Origin: Magnolia sinica
Taxonomy: Eukaryota; Streptophyta; Magnoliopsida; Magnoliales; Magnoliaceae
Assembly: GCF_029962835.1 (NCBI RefSeq)
Contig: NC_080578.1
Coordinates: forward strand, 28,723,001 to 28,787,000
Direction: 5' to 3'
Length of the DNA: 64,000 nt
Position 1 is the stretch's first letter. Every line of letters starts with the position of its first letter. Under the pieces are notes generated by a model. The model had not been told where the DNA came from. It did no database searches and saw nothing but the letters and a program-made list of their open reading frames with translations. Below are positions 36,920 through 49,679 of the stretch, piece after piece. Both the position numbers and the translations under genes were made by a program.

Positions 36920-39900
36920 TGTAACGCCCTGAAATTCGGGGGTCGAGCACAACTCAGCTCCCGAGTTCCAAAACATCACTTATGCAACATATTTAATGAT
37001 GAATGTATGTTGACTGTATTAGTGCATAAAACATGGAATAGATTAAGCCAAAACACAAATATGATTCAGGGATAAGTGAATAAAACAAGCGGAAGACTTA
37101 TAGTAAAATGTGTACAAGTGTAAGTCCCTGAAGTACATATACAAGCCAGGTCGAATGAAAGTGTTATTTAACAAAATTATAAGTATCAAGTTACATCATT
37201 TCATATCCCAAAAATAATCCCAAAGATCCCGCGCATCAGATCGAGGCTCGCTAGAACCCATCTGAAAACTCCATATAGGAGAAGGCAGCCTCGTCGTCAT
37301 CCAGCTCCCGCTCTGCCTCAGATGTCGCATCCACATCTGCAACATCAAGGCCTAAGACAGAGTCTGGTGGGTGTTTAACACCGCCCCAGAAACGTGGGAG
37401 TGAGTGATCAACTCAGTGGAACAATAAGGCACTGGTTAACATGTTATCAGTTCAATCAAATAGTAATGATAAAGCAGGACAATTAAATAAATCCTAAGTA
37501 CTCTTGTTAATGCAAGTATGAATGCGGTATGATGCGTGCCCTCACGCGTACACCCTCAGCGTCTTCATCTTACGTTACACATGACATCGCCTCAAAGTGC
37601 GCCACATCTACAAAGCACATGCAAATGCGGTGCATGGATATGATTACCAAGTTGTTATTAGTCCGTTTCACACAACAGGATTGGGAAGCTAAGATACCTT
37701 CCTCATATCACCATCCAAACAGTGATCCATACTAGGGTCGTCAATCCTAGACATCTTATACGATCATATATTTGAGGTCGTAGCAAAGGGCTCGTCACCA
37801 ATCAATGCACGCCTTTCATGCCTTTACTACCACAATTTGGCTCGTCACCTCCTTGCGGTATCCAGGTATGCTCGAGGTCACTACAAAGGGCTCGTCACCA
37901 ATCAATGTAGGCCGACAGCACGAATATAGTGTCCCATACCACCATAATCGGCTCACGAGTTTAATTGCTCATTGGTCACTACGGGGAGGCTCGTCACCCG
38001 AGCGTAGGCCGACAGCTCGACCACGGTGTCCCATACCACCATGTCCGGCTCATGAGTCTAAGCAGATCAAGTACCATAGTTAATAGGATGTCACTGGTAA
38101 GTTCGGTACCCTAGATTCAAGCAGTAGCGTCCATACATGGTTAACATACATCGGACAATCGGGTTATTTGACGAACTCGACTAGCATGAGCGCACGTTGA
38201 GTTGAGCGACATAGAGTGCGCAAACACTCCGCGTGGCCAAACCACTGCCGACAACTTTAATACGACTCGGGTTCGTCTAATACATCCTACGTGGCGAAAG
38301 CAATCTCAACCACGCATATAGGGTCAATTACCGATTTCCTAGACTAATGCATAGTCCCAAACACTTTACACTACTACAGATATTCATATGGAATGTAAGA
38401 CAGTAATGGAACAACAACTCAAATCATGGTACATACGCATCTGAAGAATATCAACATAACATAAATGTAAGCATAGGTAATGCTTGAATTTAAATAACTT
38501 GGAATGTAACTGCATAAAGGAAATCATGCGCATCAATAGGAGTATTGAGAATCACTTCTCAATGCCCACAATTAGTGTAATAAGTTACACTTAGATCATT
38601 CATGCATTTCTACAAACACTTAGCATACATGGAACAACATACATGACGGATGTTGAAATACATGCACTTAGGTAATTCCTTTTACTAAGGAGTTGTCATA
38701 CATGCATCTAGCATATATACACGACAAATAATCATGACAAACACAAGTGCATATTTTATACGTATACGGTACTTTATAAATACACATAGAATACACAAAT
38801 CTCAATATAGCACATGCATATCAGGAAAGCAACGTAAACATAACATTTGGCATGTGAAATCTCATCCATAACAAGAATAAATCACTAACTGGTGTTGAAA
38901 GCCTTGAAAACCATAACCTATACACTTAAAGTCCTCACCTTAAGCGAAGAAAGAACCACCGAACTGATTTAGACGAGTTGTCTTCGTCAACGGCGTTAGA
39001 ATACCCTAGAACAAAGATGGAAATGAGATACAACAACACCAAGTCTAATCTAAGCTCTAACACAGGTTAGGGTTAGGTTAACTTACCCCAAAAGAACTCA
39101 GAACCGTCAGAAGAACGATTCAAAGTGAAGGTTCAAAGATAAAGAAGAACAAGGAGGAATCCAAGGTGATTCACCAACTTATCTCTCTCACTTTCTCTCT
39201 CTTTTCCACTCTCTTTCCAAGCTAGGGTTAGAGAAAATCGTATGGAAAAGAGGACTAGGGTTTAAGGACTATAAATAGGCCTATTCTTGATGAAAATAAC
39301 CCTAGGGACAAGGTATACTTAGGTTATAACCAAAGTAAGCCTTTCTCGATCCAACGAAGCACTTCTGGTGGGCTTATAATCACGAAAGGTCGGACTTAAG
39401 CTCACTGACCATGGATCTAGGTCAGGCTGAGTTTTCATACCGACCGGCTCTTCAGATCAGCCGTGACGGACCACACTCAATTCAACGGTCACGGAATCTC
39501 GATCAGGTCCACAAGCACTAGGATATGCCTGGGCCAACTATCCTGATCAGAGGGTGAAATTGGGTCAGAATCCAACTGTCAAATAGCTTAAAATCGTCAC
39601 GTAAGCGACACGACTCAGATTTCATAAAAGCTAAATAAATTCCAACCGTTCTCACACTCTTCACTCCGAACACAAGCAAATCGACCCAGAACATCACATG
39701 GACTTGATTTTCGAGGAGATGGTCAAGCCCAACTCGGTGACCGCAACAGCCTAAGATCAACGCGCGGTCCAGGTCCGATCTAAATCTTCCAAAAATTCCC
39801 CAGAACAACTGGATTTAGCGATGGATCCCAGGTTTCAGAGTAACGTAGTGCTCACTAATCTACACGTTTAGAGCCATGCAGATACAATTTAAAGTGATTG

Positions 39901-39994
39901 ATGCGGATTTCACAAGAAATCGAGTAAAGCGCTAATTACCCCAAAACAACTACTTAAGGAAAGATTAGCACAAAAAATTCCAAGGTCGTTACAA
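36920..39994 (-). mobile_element. Solo LTR, family B (3.1 kb)
   Basis: It starts TGTAACGCCCTGAA and ends GGTCGTTACA, with a perfect target duplication AAGTG at 36915-36919 and 39995-39999. From 37665 on it matches 1-2346 of the window closely. No pol sequence is present. A TATA-like CTATAAATA at 39269-39277, with an AAACCCTAG leader beside it on the minus strand, suggests minus orientation; that call is tentative. It interrupts the Copia pol between integrase and RT. Confidence 0.9.
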
Positions 39995-39999
39995 AGTGA

Positions 40000-41437
40000 T
40001 TTTTCAAGTGACCTAGTCATACTGTCTGTACTCTTTCACACCATCCCCATAACCCACAAAGTAAGTTTCTTCGCTCTTTGGTCTAGCTTATCTCTTTCAA
40101 CTGACAGTACATGAGAGTAAGTGTCACAACCAAATACAAGTAGTCAACATCATGGCCGCTCCCCACTTCTTTGGAGATTTTACAGTCTATCGGCTTAGAC
40201 AAAGACTTATTCACCAGATAATGGGTCGTATTCACGGCTTAAGTCCACAACTCCTTGCCCAATCTATAATTACTTAATATGCTTCGGGACTTTTCAAAGA
40301 GAGTCCGATTCATACGTTTTGCTACACCATTCTGTTCAAGTATATGCCTCACTGTATTGTGCCTTATAATCCCCTTATCTTTACAAAACTAATTGAATTC
40401 TTTTGAAGTGAATTCACCTCCATTGTCTATCCTTAAAACCTCCAATGTTCACCTTATTTGCTTCTCAACAATTGCCTTCCACATCTTGAATGTGGCGAAT
40501 ATATAGAATTTATTTTTCAGGAAATAAACCCACACTTTCTTGAAGTAATCACCTATACATGAGACAAAACATGATGACTCTTCAATGGAAACAACAGGCG
40601 ACGGGCCCCATACATCTGACTGCACATATTCAAGCACTCATTTACATACACACTTTCCATTCTTAAAAGTTAGTCGAAATTGTTTACCATATATACAATG
40701 TTCACAAATATGAAAATCAATGCTTTTAAAAATCGAAATTAAGTTATGATCAGAAAGTACCTTCATACCGTGCTCGCTCATGTGGCCCAAATGAGCATGC
40801 CACAAACGTACTGATGTGGACTCTGCCATAGACGTTGCAGCTGCACCCAATACGATATTCTCGATCAAGTTGTAAAGATTACTGTTCTGCTGTACTTTCA
40901 TCACTATGAGAGCCCATTTAGAAACTTTACGGACCTAATTAAAACTAGTAAACTTGCACCTGAGTGCCTCTAACGCCCCAAGAGAGATAAGATTCTTCCT
41001 GAGGTCAGGAATGTTCCATACATCTAGGATACGCTCTACCCCATTAAACATCATGATATTCGTTGAACCAATACCAATCACTTTACAAGTAATGTCATTG
41101 CCCATAAAAAGCTATCTGCTATCGTTCTTGTTGTGAACCAATCTCTGTGAGAAGTCATGTGATACGAGGCTTCCGAATTTAAAATTTAGTCATTATTGTG
41201 GTAACCAAATTTGGATGCATTTAACACATCACCACCATCCACCTCCTTGTTAGATTGCACTGTATTGGCCTCTTTTGTCACATCATCAAACTTCTTTTTT
41301 CCTTCAAAGCCTTAGGATTCCAACAATCCTTCTTTCACATGTCTTGTTATTCCACAAATTCAATATTCTATTTCAATTTGGACCGTAATCGAGAATTACC
41401 CTTTTTCTGTTCAGAATTACTTTCCTTGTAGAGGTAC
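40000..41437 (-). pseudogene. Copia protease and integrase region
   Basis: On the minus strand the gag zinc-knuckle remnant and protease (about 40950-41400) are followed by the GAG-pre-integrase block. That block shows RLWHAHLGHMSEHGMKVLSD and HICEHCIYGKQ (40638-40904). The integrase core follows at 40449-40637 with YVQSDVWGPSPV. The block order is the Copia order (protease, integrase, RT). It is broken and flanked on both sides by solo LTRs. Confidence 0.75.
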
Positions 41438-43221
41438 TGTAACACCCCGAACTTTCAATACTCAAGTATTGAAAGTTCTCGAGTGTTACTATATAATTTA
41501 ACCTATTATGTACATGTGTATGGTACCAATCTAGCTAACCTAACCTTATATCTATTCCCCAACATGAATCTGACAATTGGGAATAGTCTCCATTCATAGA
41601 TCAAGCCATCTGACCGTTAATTTTAAGACAAGACCATCCACCATGTGATTTGACATATGTACCTTCCCTTAAATGAATTGGCAAATACCTTTTTATCCGT
41701 AATGATTTAGATATAAGTTATTTTGTAAGAATTGTTTAGAAACGTGCATATAACCATATAGAACTATTAGATTTCATAAAACTCTTAGATCAGTAATGAT
41801 TACGAAAATGCCATTAACCTATACCCTTAAATTCCAAATCACATGGTTCTCCTGATCCGTATCATGTGAAATTTTATACCAGGCCTAATTATTATAAATT
41901 AACCGTACACATCGAATTTCAGCTCTTAGATCATTTTAAAAGTGACCCAATTAACAAATCAACCCTTAATCGTTGACTTTGGTGTCCATCGTGTGAGGAA
42001 AGCTCATAGGTAGTTGTAGTAGGATATTTTTCTCCATATGAATGACTTGGATTGGCCATTATATGGACCAAGTATAAAATATGAAGACCCAACTTTGGTA
42101 GGCTTTTACTTAGCCGCCAAGTTATCCTTTTAGGGCTTATCAACTCTGTATAAACCTAGATCTTCAGATTTAACCACTTCCTACCATCCATCGCAACTCA
42201 AACTTGGACCACACTTTAACCTCACATGACTATGATATCATACAAAATTTAGACCCCAATTAATGATCCTACACTGTTGAACACTGAAGCCAGTTCCTTC
42301 TTTTTAACGTAAAAGGTGACATTTTAGATTTAGACTTTCCCACCATCGATCAACTGCCAAATTTTGTCCAACTATTCACTTATCTTGAATACACGTTTCT
42401 TCCAAAATTGGGCCCCGATCATCGAACATGGACCGTTACTTAAGGTCAAGTCTGTTTTACATCCACTAAGAGGAATTTCAAGATAAGGGTACCTAAGCCT
42501 CAGATCAACTTCCTAATTAGCCCCGTGGCCAAACATGACTTGCTTAAATAGATGAGTGGAATAGATCTCCCCAAAGACCATCATAATGGACCCCACCTGT
42601 TTTATATAACTGAACCGGAAGACTCCGCATGTTGTAACAGCCCGAGAGGAGTTTCGCATGGTAATCTTCCCATTTCAAATCCTTTTAAGATCCTCTAAGT
42701 GATCTGGGCCGTTCAATCCATTAAAGAGGGGATTCTGATCATTTCTCACAAGAAAAGGAGTCGGGAAGAGAGATGAATACGGTATCTCTGCCATTCTTCT
42801 TAGAAACGAGCTATGTATGCGGAAGCTTCTTTTGTAAAAAACACTGATTAAAGCTTGCTAGACATTTGATTTTTGTTGTCCACAAGATCTATATGATAAA
42901 TCTAAGATGTCCATTGAAGTCGGTTTAAATAAATATGCAACGAACGCAAATCCGCCATTAAAGCTTTAATCATCTTCTCCGATGAAATAGGGACCATTGC
43001 TTGCTGTTTTAGCTCCAATTCTGGATCAAATCCACACATCTGATGGCTCACCAAAATGCTTTCCACTCCTCACGATACTAAGAGGAGATGAGCTATTGAT
43101 CGAGATCGCTGTTCAAATCAAACTACTACCAGCAACTAGCGTGCGTAATAATGCTGAGTGCAAGTAGCTGTTTCAACATAAACATGATTCCCTTCTCATG
43201 TTAGGATTTAGTCAAAACCTT

Positions 43222-43229
43222 TATAAAAG
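43222..43229 (+). promoter_or_regulatory. TATA box of the family C LTR
   Basis: TATAAAAG, preceded by 'gtcaaaacctt' and followed about 50 bp later by a long GA tract. This is the usual spacing of an LTR promoter and its transcribed leader. Confidence 0.5.
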
Positions 43230-43275
43230 AACCCTCTATCTGGTGATCGTCCAACACTTAAAACACACACATATA

Positions 43276-43280
<5 letters not shown>

Positions 43281-43340
<60 letters not shown>
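43281..43340. repeat. (GA)30 microsatellite
   Basis: Sixty bases of perfect AG repeat in the transcribed leader of the family C LTR. Confidence 0.95.
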
Positions 43341-43342
<2 letters not shown>

Positions 43343-45151
43343 GTGGATTGAGCCACGACTCACTAAACCTGAAGTCAGGATCATGTTCAAGTTAAATCCA
43401 ACGTCTCAGAGGTAAGAAGATCGTCCAGATTAATTTTTTAGAGAGATCCTTAAATAATTTACGTTCAAATCTTAATTCCAAGGTAATGTTTGTAGATTTG
43501 ATTCTAGCTAAGTCAAACTGAGTCGTCTCGGCAAGTGAATTTACTGAATTATGAGTTTTACTGACTGAGATTAATTGCTGATGAAGGAAAATTACTCATC
43601 TACTGATAATCCTATATTAGATTCATATCTAAAATCATTGCCACTCTTATCCTAGCTCTAAACTTAAAACTTAAGCAAAATCCTAGCCTTTGATCTTAAC
43701 CATTAGAGTCATCTGATGTGGCGATCTAACCCTTGAATTGTTTAAAATAATGTTAGAATTCAATCATATGGCGTATACACAGAACTATAACAACACTTGA
43801 GAGCGATCCGACATTAGAGGTGAGAGATGGATTCCTTTAAGCTTACTTTGATTTAAATTGATATGATCTTACCTCTTTTTATGTGCTCTCATGTTACTAT
43901 GATTCTCTCCATGTAATTATTTAATTTACCACCAATGATCATTTACCCTTTAAAATTATGGTATGATGTTAATTACGAGTAATCTTCATTATTTTATGTG
44001 GGGTGATGGATATAAGCCTTGCCCTTGCCTTTACCAATTTTGTTGAGTTAGCCTTTCCTACTCTCCTCTTTGTTGAGTTGGCGATTGCCACTCTCCTTTT
44101 TATTGAGTTAGCCATTATTACTCTCCTCCTTATTTCATTAGCCTTGTGCTATCTACTTTTATGGCTTGGGCATATGTCTTGAAATTTCAAAGCTCCCATG
44201 ATTTAATTGATTTCCTCTTTGGTGCAAGTATTATGGTGGTAATCTCACTTCTAACAATCAAGTAAATATCGTAGACATAATGCGGTTCGGGTAACGGCCC
44301 CTGGGTCGACACGTAATTTCATGAATTTTGGGTAGTGGTGCACAAATTGATGCAAGTAATTCGTAATGAGTGTTACATCACTTCTGGGATTGGATGTCAC
44401 AAATAGTCGTTCCATGAACAAATCGTGTTACGTAATTCATCCAATTCATGTGTTGTTGTCATCTTGGATAACCGCGTAAATCCACGTTAACATGGGACAC
44501 GCTAACGAATCTATGTAGAATGGGACGTGGGGTGAGTCGGATAACTCTTAATCATTTTCCATATTTTGGTGATCGCTAAGTGTGATGAACCGCATATACT
44601 TTGCTAGGCATGCATCTCATGTAGGTTGCTTGCGCATATTGATACCCCTTGCAGTTGTGGAGTACGGGACGTATTTGAACCCTTGTATTACTTTTATGAA
44701 TATTTGAATTAATAATAATTTTAAAGGATAACCATCACTATGAGTAGGGCATTGACCCACTCCAACTGTACAAATGATGCATGTGATGTACAGATTGAAG
44801 ACCTAGAGGACCATTCCCGTATGAAAGATTATACTGAATGAATAAAAAGATAGTTTTATGATTTAGTTTTATATTTTTGCTACAAACTTGATAATGTAAT
44901 AAGCTCCCATTGAGAGGGCATTTAATAACTTGTTGAATTCTTCTACTCTAATGAAATAATAAAAATAATAAATACAGTTGATTTTATTCTTGTGAATGGG
45001 TTACCTTCATGAATGTAGTTGGATGTGATCTAAATGTAAAAAAAATTATGTTGTAATTTTTAACGCATCCAATTTATACATTATTAACACCCAAAATTCT
45101 CGATCATGAGTATGTACTCGGGCCACAGAAATTTCGGGATGTTACAGGTAC

Positions 45152-45735
45152 CCTTGATACTGTCTTTCTTTTTCAACTGCTTCTCATGAAGAGATGAGAT
45201 GACAGTTGCAACATCAATGACATCCCTACCAGGGATCAACGTGTCTACCGGATTCTTGAAAGATGGTGGAAGTGAATTCAAGATAATCAAGGCTTGATCT
45301 TCCTCTTCGATCTTAACCTCGAGATTCGTCAGTTTGTAGAGCAATTCATTGAAAGTACTAATGTGTTTATTTATATATGAACCCTCTGTTATCTTAAGAT
45401 TGTAGAATTGTTTCTTAAGATACAAATGAATGCCTAGGGATTTTTTCACGTACAAACTGTCAAGTTTCATCCACACCCTTACAACGGTCTTTTGATCCAG
45501 GACATTATAGAGAACACTATCCGCTAAGCACAATTGGATTGAGGTTGTAGTCCTCTCATCAATTCATCTCACTCTTCATCATTCATAGATGCCGAACGCT
45601 TCACCTTGCCAAGGAGAGCATGTTGTAATCCTTGTTGAACTAAAAGGCCTCTTATCTTCACCTTTCATAGTTTAAAATTATTTTTACCTGTGAACTTCTC
45701 CATTTCATACTTCACGTTAGATCCTTTCATTAACA
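45152..45735 (-). pseudogene. Copia gag (UBN2-type)
   Basis: On the minus strand the N-terminal part shows EMEKFTGKNNFKL and LLVQQGLQHALLGK. It continues into LADSVLYNVLDQKT, LDSLYVKKSLGIHLYLKKQF and ALIILNSLPPSF. This is the capsid-like UBN2 gag of Tork/Tnt1-like Copia elements. It lies between the family C solo LTR on its left and the CACTA transposon, which starts nine bases beyond its presumed start codon. Confidence 0.8.
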
Positions 45736-45744
45736 TGTTTCATA

Positions 45745-45775
45745 CACTACCAAAAAATCGAGCAACGGCTACGGA
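45745..45775 (+). repeat. Left terminal inverted repeat of the CACTA element
   Basis: It starts CACTACCAAAAAA and pairs with 54935-54965 at 25 of 31 positions. The ATA just outside at 45742-45744 is the target duplication. Confidence 0.92.
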
Positions 45776-45850
45776 CTTTGAAAGTTTTTGGCTACAGATT
45801 TAATCCGTAGCAATTATGCTACAGATCTAATCCGTGCCTAAAACCTAATT
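45763..45850. repeat. Left sub-terminal CACTA repeats
   Basis: Three or so copies of a motif like GGCTACAGATTTAATCCGTA, in both orientations, within 90 bp of the end. In CACTA elements such motifs bind the transposase accessory protein; that role is inferred from the family. Confidence 0.8.
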
Positions 45851-48800
45851 GATTCGTACCTATAGCCTACCTCCTCATCATAGTTGTATTAGATATTGAT
45901 GGTGCTAAAGTGGCTCCATGGGGCCCATTGAAATATTTGTGTTTGATCTAAGCCATCTATAAATTCTTATATAAAATTTCAGTGGATTAGGCCAAAAATT
46001 ATGTAGATTAAAGGTCTAAGTGGACCACACAATAAGAAATCATAAAAATTAAATTTCTATTGTTAATATGTTGTGTGGTCTTCTTACAGCTTCGATCTAA
46101 CTCATTTTTTGCATTAACCCTTAAAATAATATTTTAAAATTAATGGACGGAGTGGATAAATAACATACATCATGGTGGGCCCCAAGGTTGTAAAACCCAC
46201 GGCTTAAAGGCCGTCCATCACGCGCCCCTCGCCCAAAATGAAATCCAATTCCGTCAGCCCTTTTCTCCCACGCGCAGACCTTCCAAAACCCCATTTCCAT
46301 TTCCCTCTCTCCATCTCCCAGGCTCCCTCACCCCCTCTCTCTCTCTCTTGCACTCAGCCTCTCCCTTTCCCTTGTCCTCTCTCTCCAACCACGATCTATT
46401 GTTGCCGAACGCCCTACTCATGCATGGCCTCTCTCTCTCTCTCTCTTTGAAGCTCAGTTGAAGGGTAGCTCATTCACGACCTTGAGGTATTTCTCTCTCT
46501 CTCTCTCTCAATCACTCTCAATCTCAATGCCGATTAAGGGATTTGGGGATTTAGTAATTTGTGGATTCCTGATTCTATGTGGACCATCATTTAGGGATTT
46601 GGGGATTCTAGGGCTTACAGATTTGAATGTGGACCCCGAATTGTTGTTTTTTTGATTTTATAAATTAAGGATTTTAGAATTTTACACATGTGGGGCATTT
46701 GGTGAAATGGAAACCACATTTCCAGGAAATTTACAAAAACAAATGAAGTCCTTAATTATATTTCAACAAATCCAAATAGGCCCTAAGTTTCAGTGGCATA
46801 TAGTGATGACCCATCACTCCAGAGACACATTTCCACTTTGTTCTGATTCAGTTGGAAACATCCTAATTTAATGATGATGATTACATTGAACTGTGATATG
46901 TCAATGTGGGTGATAATGGACAGATCTTCGATAAATGTATGATCTTTATGTTGTGTTATTAGTATATGGTTGTCTGTGGATGTTCATATTTTCTGTATCT
47001 CATCTTATAAGATTTGCAGGTGAAGAAGACACTCCCATCAAGCTCTTCATGCATTTGAATCTCCTTGTAAGCATTCTTCTTTCATTTTTTTTCCAAGGCT
47101 TTTAAATATGAGCTTAAAGACGAGCATCAAGTGAGATTTTCATGGAGAACGTTACATTGAACATCCATCCTAGGTATCTTTCTACTTTCATTACAACCAG
47201 AGATTTATTTCGTATATTATAATTAAATATTTGAATATCATTTTATACAAATTTTACAATTTATTTTTGTACTGCATCTCCATTTCAGGCAAGAACACCA
47301 AAAAGCTTGGCATTTGGGGTTAATGAAGGTCCTGTTCTAGCTTGACAAAAAAGTTACTAGACATAGATATCTATCCAAGGTGCCCAACCTGACCCAATCG
47401 AGTTTAGGTGGTTTGTAGAAGCCAATCCTTTTTAGTCTAATATCTTAACATTGTAACTATTGTGCCCACTTGGCTGGGCGGCAATGAACTGTGATTGGTC
47501 CTACCTTGGCCGTGGTTCCCTAAACCATGGGCTTGTCCGTAATGGAACTAAAATTCCTTTGGTATTGGTGCTAGCCTTATATGCAATAAGTAAAAGAAAA
47601 AGTATCAAAGATCAAAGTTTTGAAATAATTTAAATTGAAAAAATAAAATTAAAATCAATGTATCTCCTCCATCCACATACATCTTACACCTGCACATCAT
47701 ATGTTTGATTAAATTCCTTAAAGAATGTTTAGCACATCAAATTTTTTAGGTCTGCATTACGTACTTTTTATATACCTAACGCATTTGCAAGTTATAACTG
47801 ATGCTGGTGTTAAACATCAATCTGTTGTTCACATGTTGCCTGGCTATTCACTTGGTCCTTATTTCGTGTATATATTGTGGAGAAAGACATCTAACAGATG
47901 TTTAACTTCATGGAGTGATGAAGTCTCATGGTTATGTTTTCCTTCTGTGTCCACATTGCCCATTCATGTCAAAATATGCCCTCTTTTGTTGGAGGTAAGC
48001 TACTAGCAGGTATGGGGCTTCTGTGATTTAGATTAGTGGATTCCTTGTTATTCTTTTTCATGGTCTTGTTGCATATTTTTCCCTCTGGTATCGATCTATG
48101 TTGTGTTGTGTTAAGTCAAATGCATGATGAGTATTGATTATTTCCTTATAGAACATCATTGAGTTCAAGTTCAATTCGATTTTGATCTAGTTGCCTGACT
48201 TGTATTGACTCTTGTGAATGCATGTTGTGTTCGAGCTTTGACTGGTGAACTTTCATGTTCTAAATAAAATGGTATTCTTGTGTTTTTGGTGAACTGACCC
48301 ATTTCACTGAGGAGTTTCAGTCCCAGCCAAAACCCGTCCTGTTTCAGTGATGAGTTCTGATCCCAACCAATCCGACAGTCTGGTCCATTCCAGGTAAGTA
48401 AACACTAGTCATTGCTGAGGCTCATCAAACAACTTACTTCTATGATCCCAATTACCAACAGGACTGTCAGGACTGCACTGGACACTGGTTTTGGGGTATG
48501 CTGAATTCTTCTAAATGCCTTTTCAGTTCATTCCATTTCACACACTTACCACCCACTGTCTGAGAAAATCACTCTTATTCTTGTTTTTAGCATGATATAA
48601 CTTTGTGCTTAGCATCTCCAAACTTTAGTGTCAGGTTGAATTCGGCCAAGAGATTTTTATGGTGCTTAGCTTGTTGTTTGGTTTTTGGTTTAGAAACTTG
48701 ACACTTGCACATGCTTCATATTAGTCGAAGCTCGAATTGTTTTAATTTTTAAATCTTGTTAATTTTGAAAAGCTTCTCCATATTTATCTTTTTCATCTGA

Positions 48801-48955
48801 ATGCATTTTAGATTGTATTGGATGGTATCATGGTTTTATTGATGTTAAGTTTTACCTACTTGTCTCCTCTCTTATTCAACTATGGAATGTGGGTTTTTTT
48901 TTTGTGTGTGTGTGGTTTCTTTTGTAAGAATAATACTTGATATATTTGATTCTAG
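45851..48955 (+). other. CACTA interior, left part: leader-like CT-rich DNA, no recognised gene
   Basis: 46200-46500 is GC- and CT-rich ('cacgcgcccctcgcccaaaatg', several CTCTCT runs) and looks like the promoter and 5' leader of a plant gene. Exon-like pieces with splice-type borders follow, for example 47030-47066 between 'tttgcag' and 'gtaagc'. The open stretch 47725-48006 resembles nothing I know. This may be a fifth captured gene start, but I cannot name it. I see no transposase. Confidence 0.35.
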
Positions 48956-49056
48956 GTAGATCTCCTTTTGTCATATGGCTATGAAGATGCCTTAAAAGCC
49001 CTCATCCCACATGTCCCTCAACGCTGCCAATGCCTTCTCATGCCTGCTACTTCAAG
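48956..49056 (+). pseudogene. Captured exon of a DEAD-box RNA helicase (RH16-like)
   Basis: Bordered by 'ttctag' and 'gtatgg', this 101-bp exon reads VDLLLSYGYEDALKALIPHV and then PQRCQCLLMPATSR. It matches the segment from the DEAD box to motif III of plant DEAD-box ATP-dependent RNA helicase 16, the DDX56-type helicase of ribosome assembly, whose usual form is DLLLSYGYEDDLKAL...LLMSATS. Motif III, normally SAT, is PAT here. The DEAD box itself should sit just upstream but is not in this exon. The reading frame is open throughout. It is a fragment of about 34 codons from a protein of several hundred residues, so it cannot act as a helicase. The source identity is recalled from family knowledge and should be confirmed by alignment. 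Confidence 0.8.
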
Positions 49057-49468
49057 GTATGGTATCTCAATTCTTTGTGTACTGGATTTGAAAGCTCATT
49101 CCTTTTCATTCATCACTTACTGCTACCAGCTTTTAAAGTTCATATCTATGTTCTTGTACTACTTTAAAAAAAGTTCATGGAATACTTTAATGGCTGTCAA
49201 TGTCAATAGCCTTAAATGGTCATGTAGAAGAAATCAATTATCCCTATTTACAAGTGTGGGCATGGTCCAGTGATCCAGCTTGTTGATCTGATGGGCCATC
49301 TTGGATGGAATGTACTCCAACAATTCTGGTTAATTTTTAACCAAGTTACTGATTAAAGTCAGCCAAGTTGGATGGAGTCAATCTGACTGGGTCAGTTTTT
49401 AGTACATGACAATTTTCAGGATACTGCATTAGTTGTAGTTTATCAACTGACTTGGAAACTGTGCACAG

Positions 49469-49679
49469 GTTGCAAGCTGGGGTGCTTACTTGTTGAAAAG
49501 AAATGTATTGGCAATGTCCTTTGCACTGAGGGACTCACACGAGGCACAAGTGCAATTTGCTTTGGAAAGAGGTGTGCCTGCAGTTATTAGTGTGCTTGGA
49601 ACCATACAGCTCCCTTACCCATCTAGAGCCTTTAACATGGCTCACTGTTTGCATTGCTTAATCCCATGGGAAGCAAATG
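49469..49679 (+). pseudogene. Captured exon of a PMT-type (DUF248) methyltransferase
   Basis: The exon begins after 'gtgcacag' and ends before 'gtgact'. It reads [19 protein letters not shown], then [19 protein letters not shown], then [20 protein letters not shown]. This is the Rossmann-fold core of the plant putative S-adenosyl-methionine-dependent methyltransferases called PMT (DUF248, QUASIMODO2 relatives). They are Golgi membrane proteins linked to pectin methylation. Paralogues usually read RAFDMAHCSRCLIPWGAND, so this copy has N for D, L for S and E for G in a conserved stretch. The frame is open over about 70 codons. The N-terminal membrane anchor and the C-terminal half are absent. 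The fragment follows the helicase exon by 412 bp on the same strand. Confidence 0.88.

Larger units (their letters stand above)
41438..45146 (+). mobile_element. Solo LTR, family C (3.7 kb)
   Basis: It starts TGTAACACCCCGAA and ends TTCGGGATGTTACA, a 14-bp terminal inverted repeat with one mismatch. A perfect target duplication GGTAC lies at 41433-41437 and 45147-45151. There is no coding sequence. A TATA box (43222-43229) followed by a 60-bp GA run suggests a promoter reading rightwards, hence the plus call. The family is unassigned; the ends resemble chromoviral LTRs. It sits in the Copia gag/protease region. Confidence 0.85.

Noticed and set aside
36920-39994. A second full Gypsy element
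   Set aside because: There is no pol sequence inside, and a target duplication flanks a single LTR.
43198-43395. ORFs of repeated RE or LS residues
   Set aside because: They are translations of the (GA)30 microsatellite.
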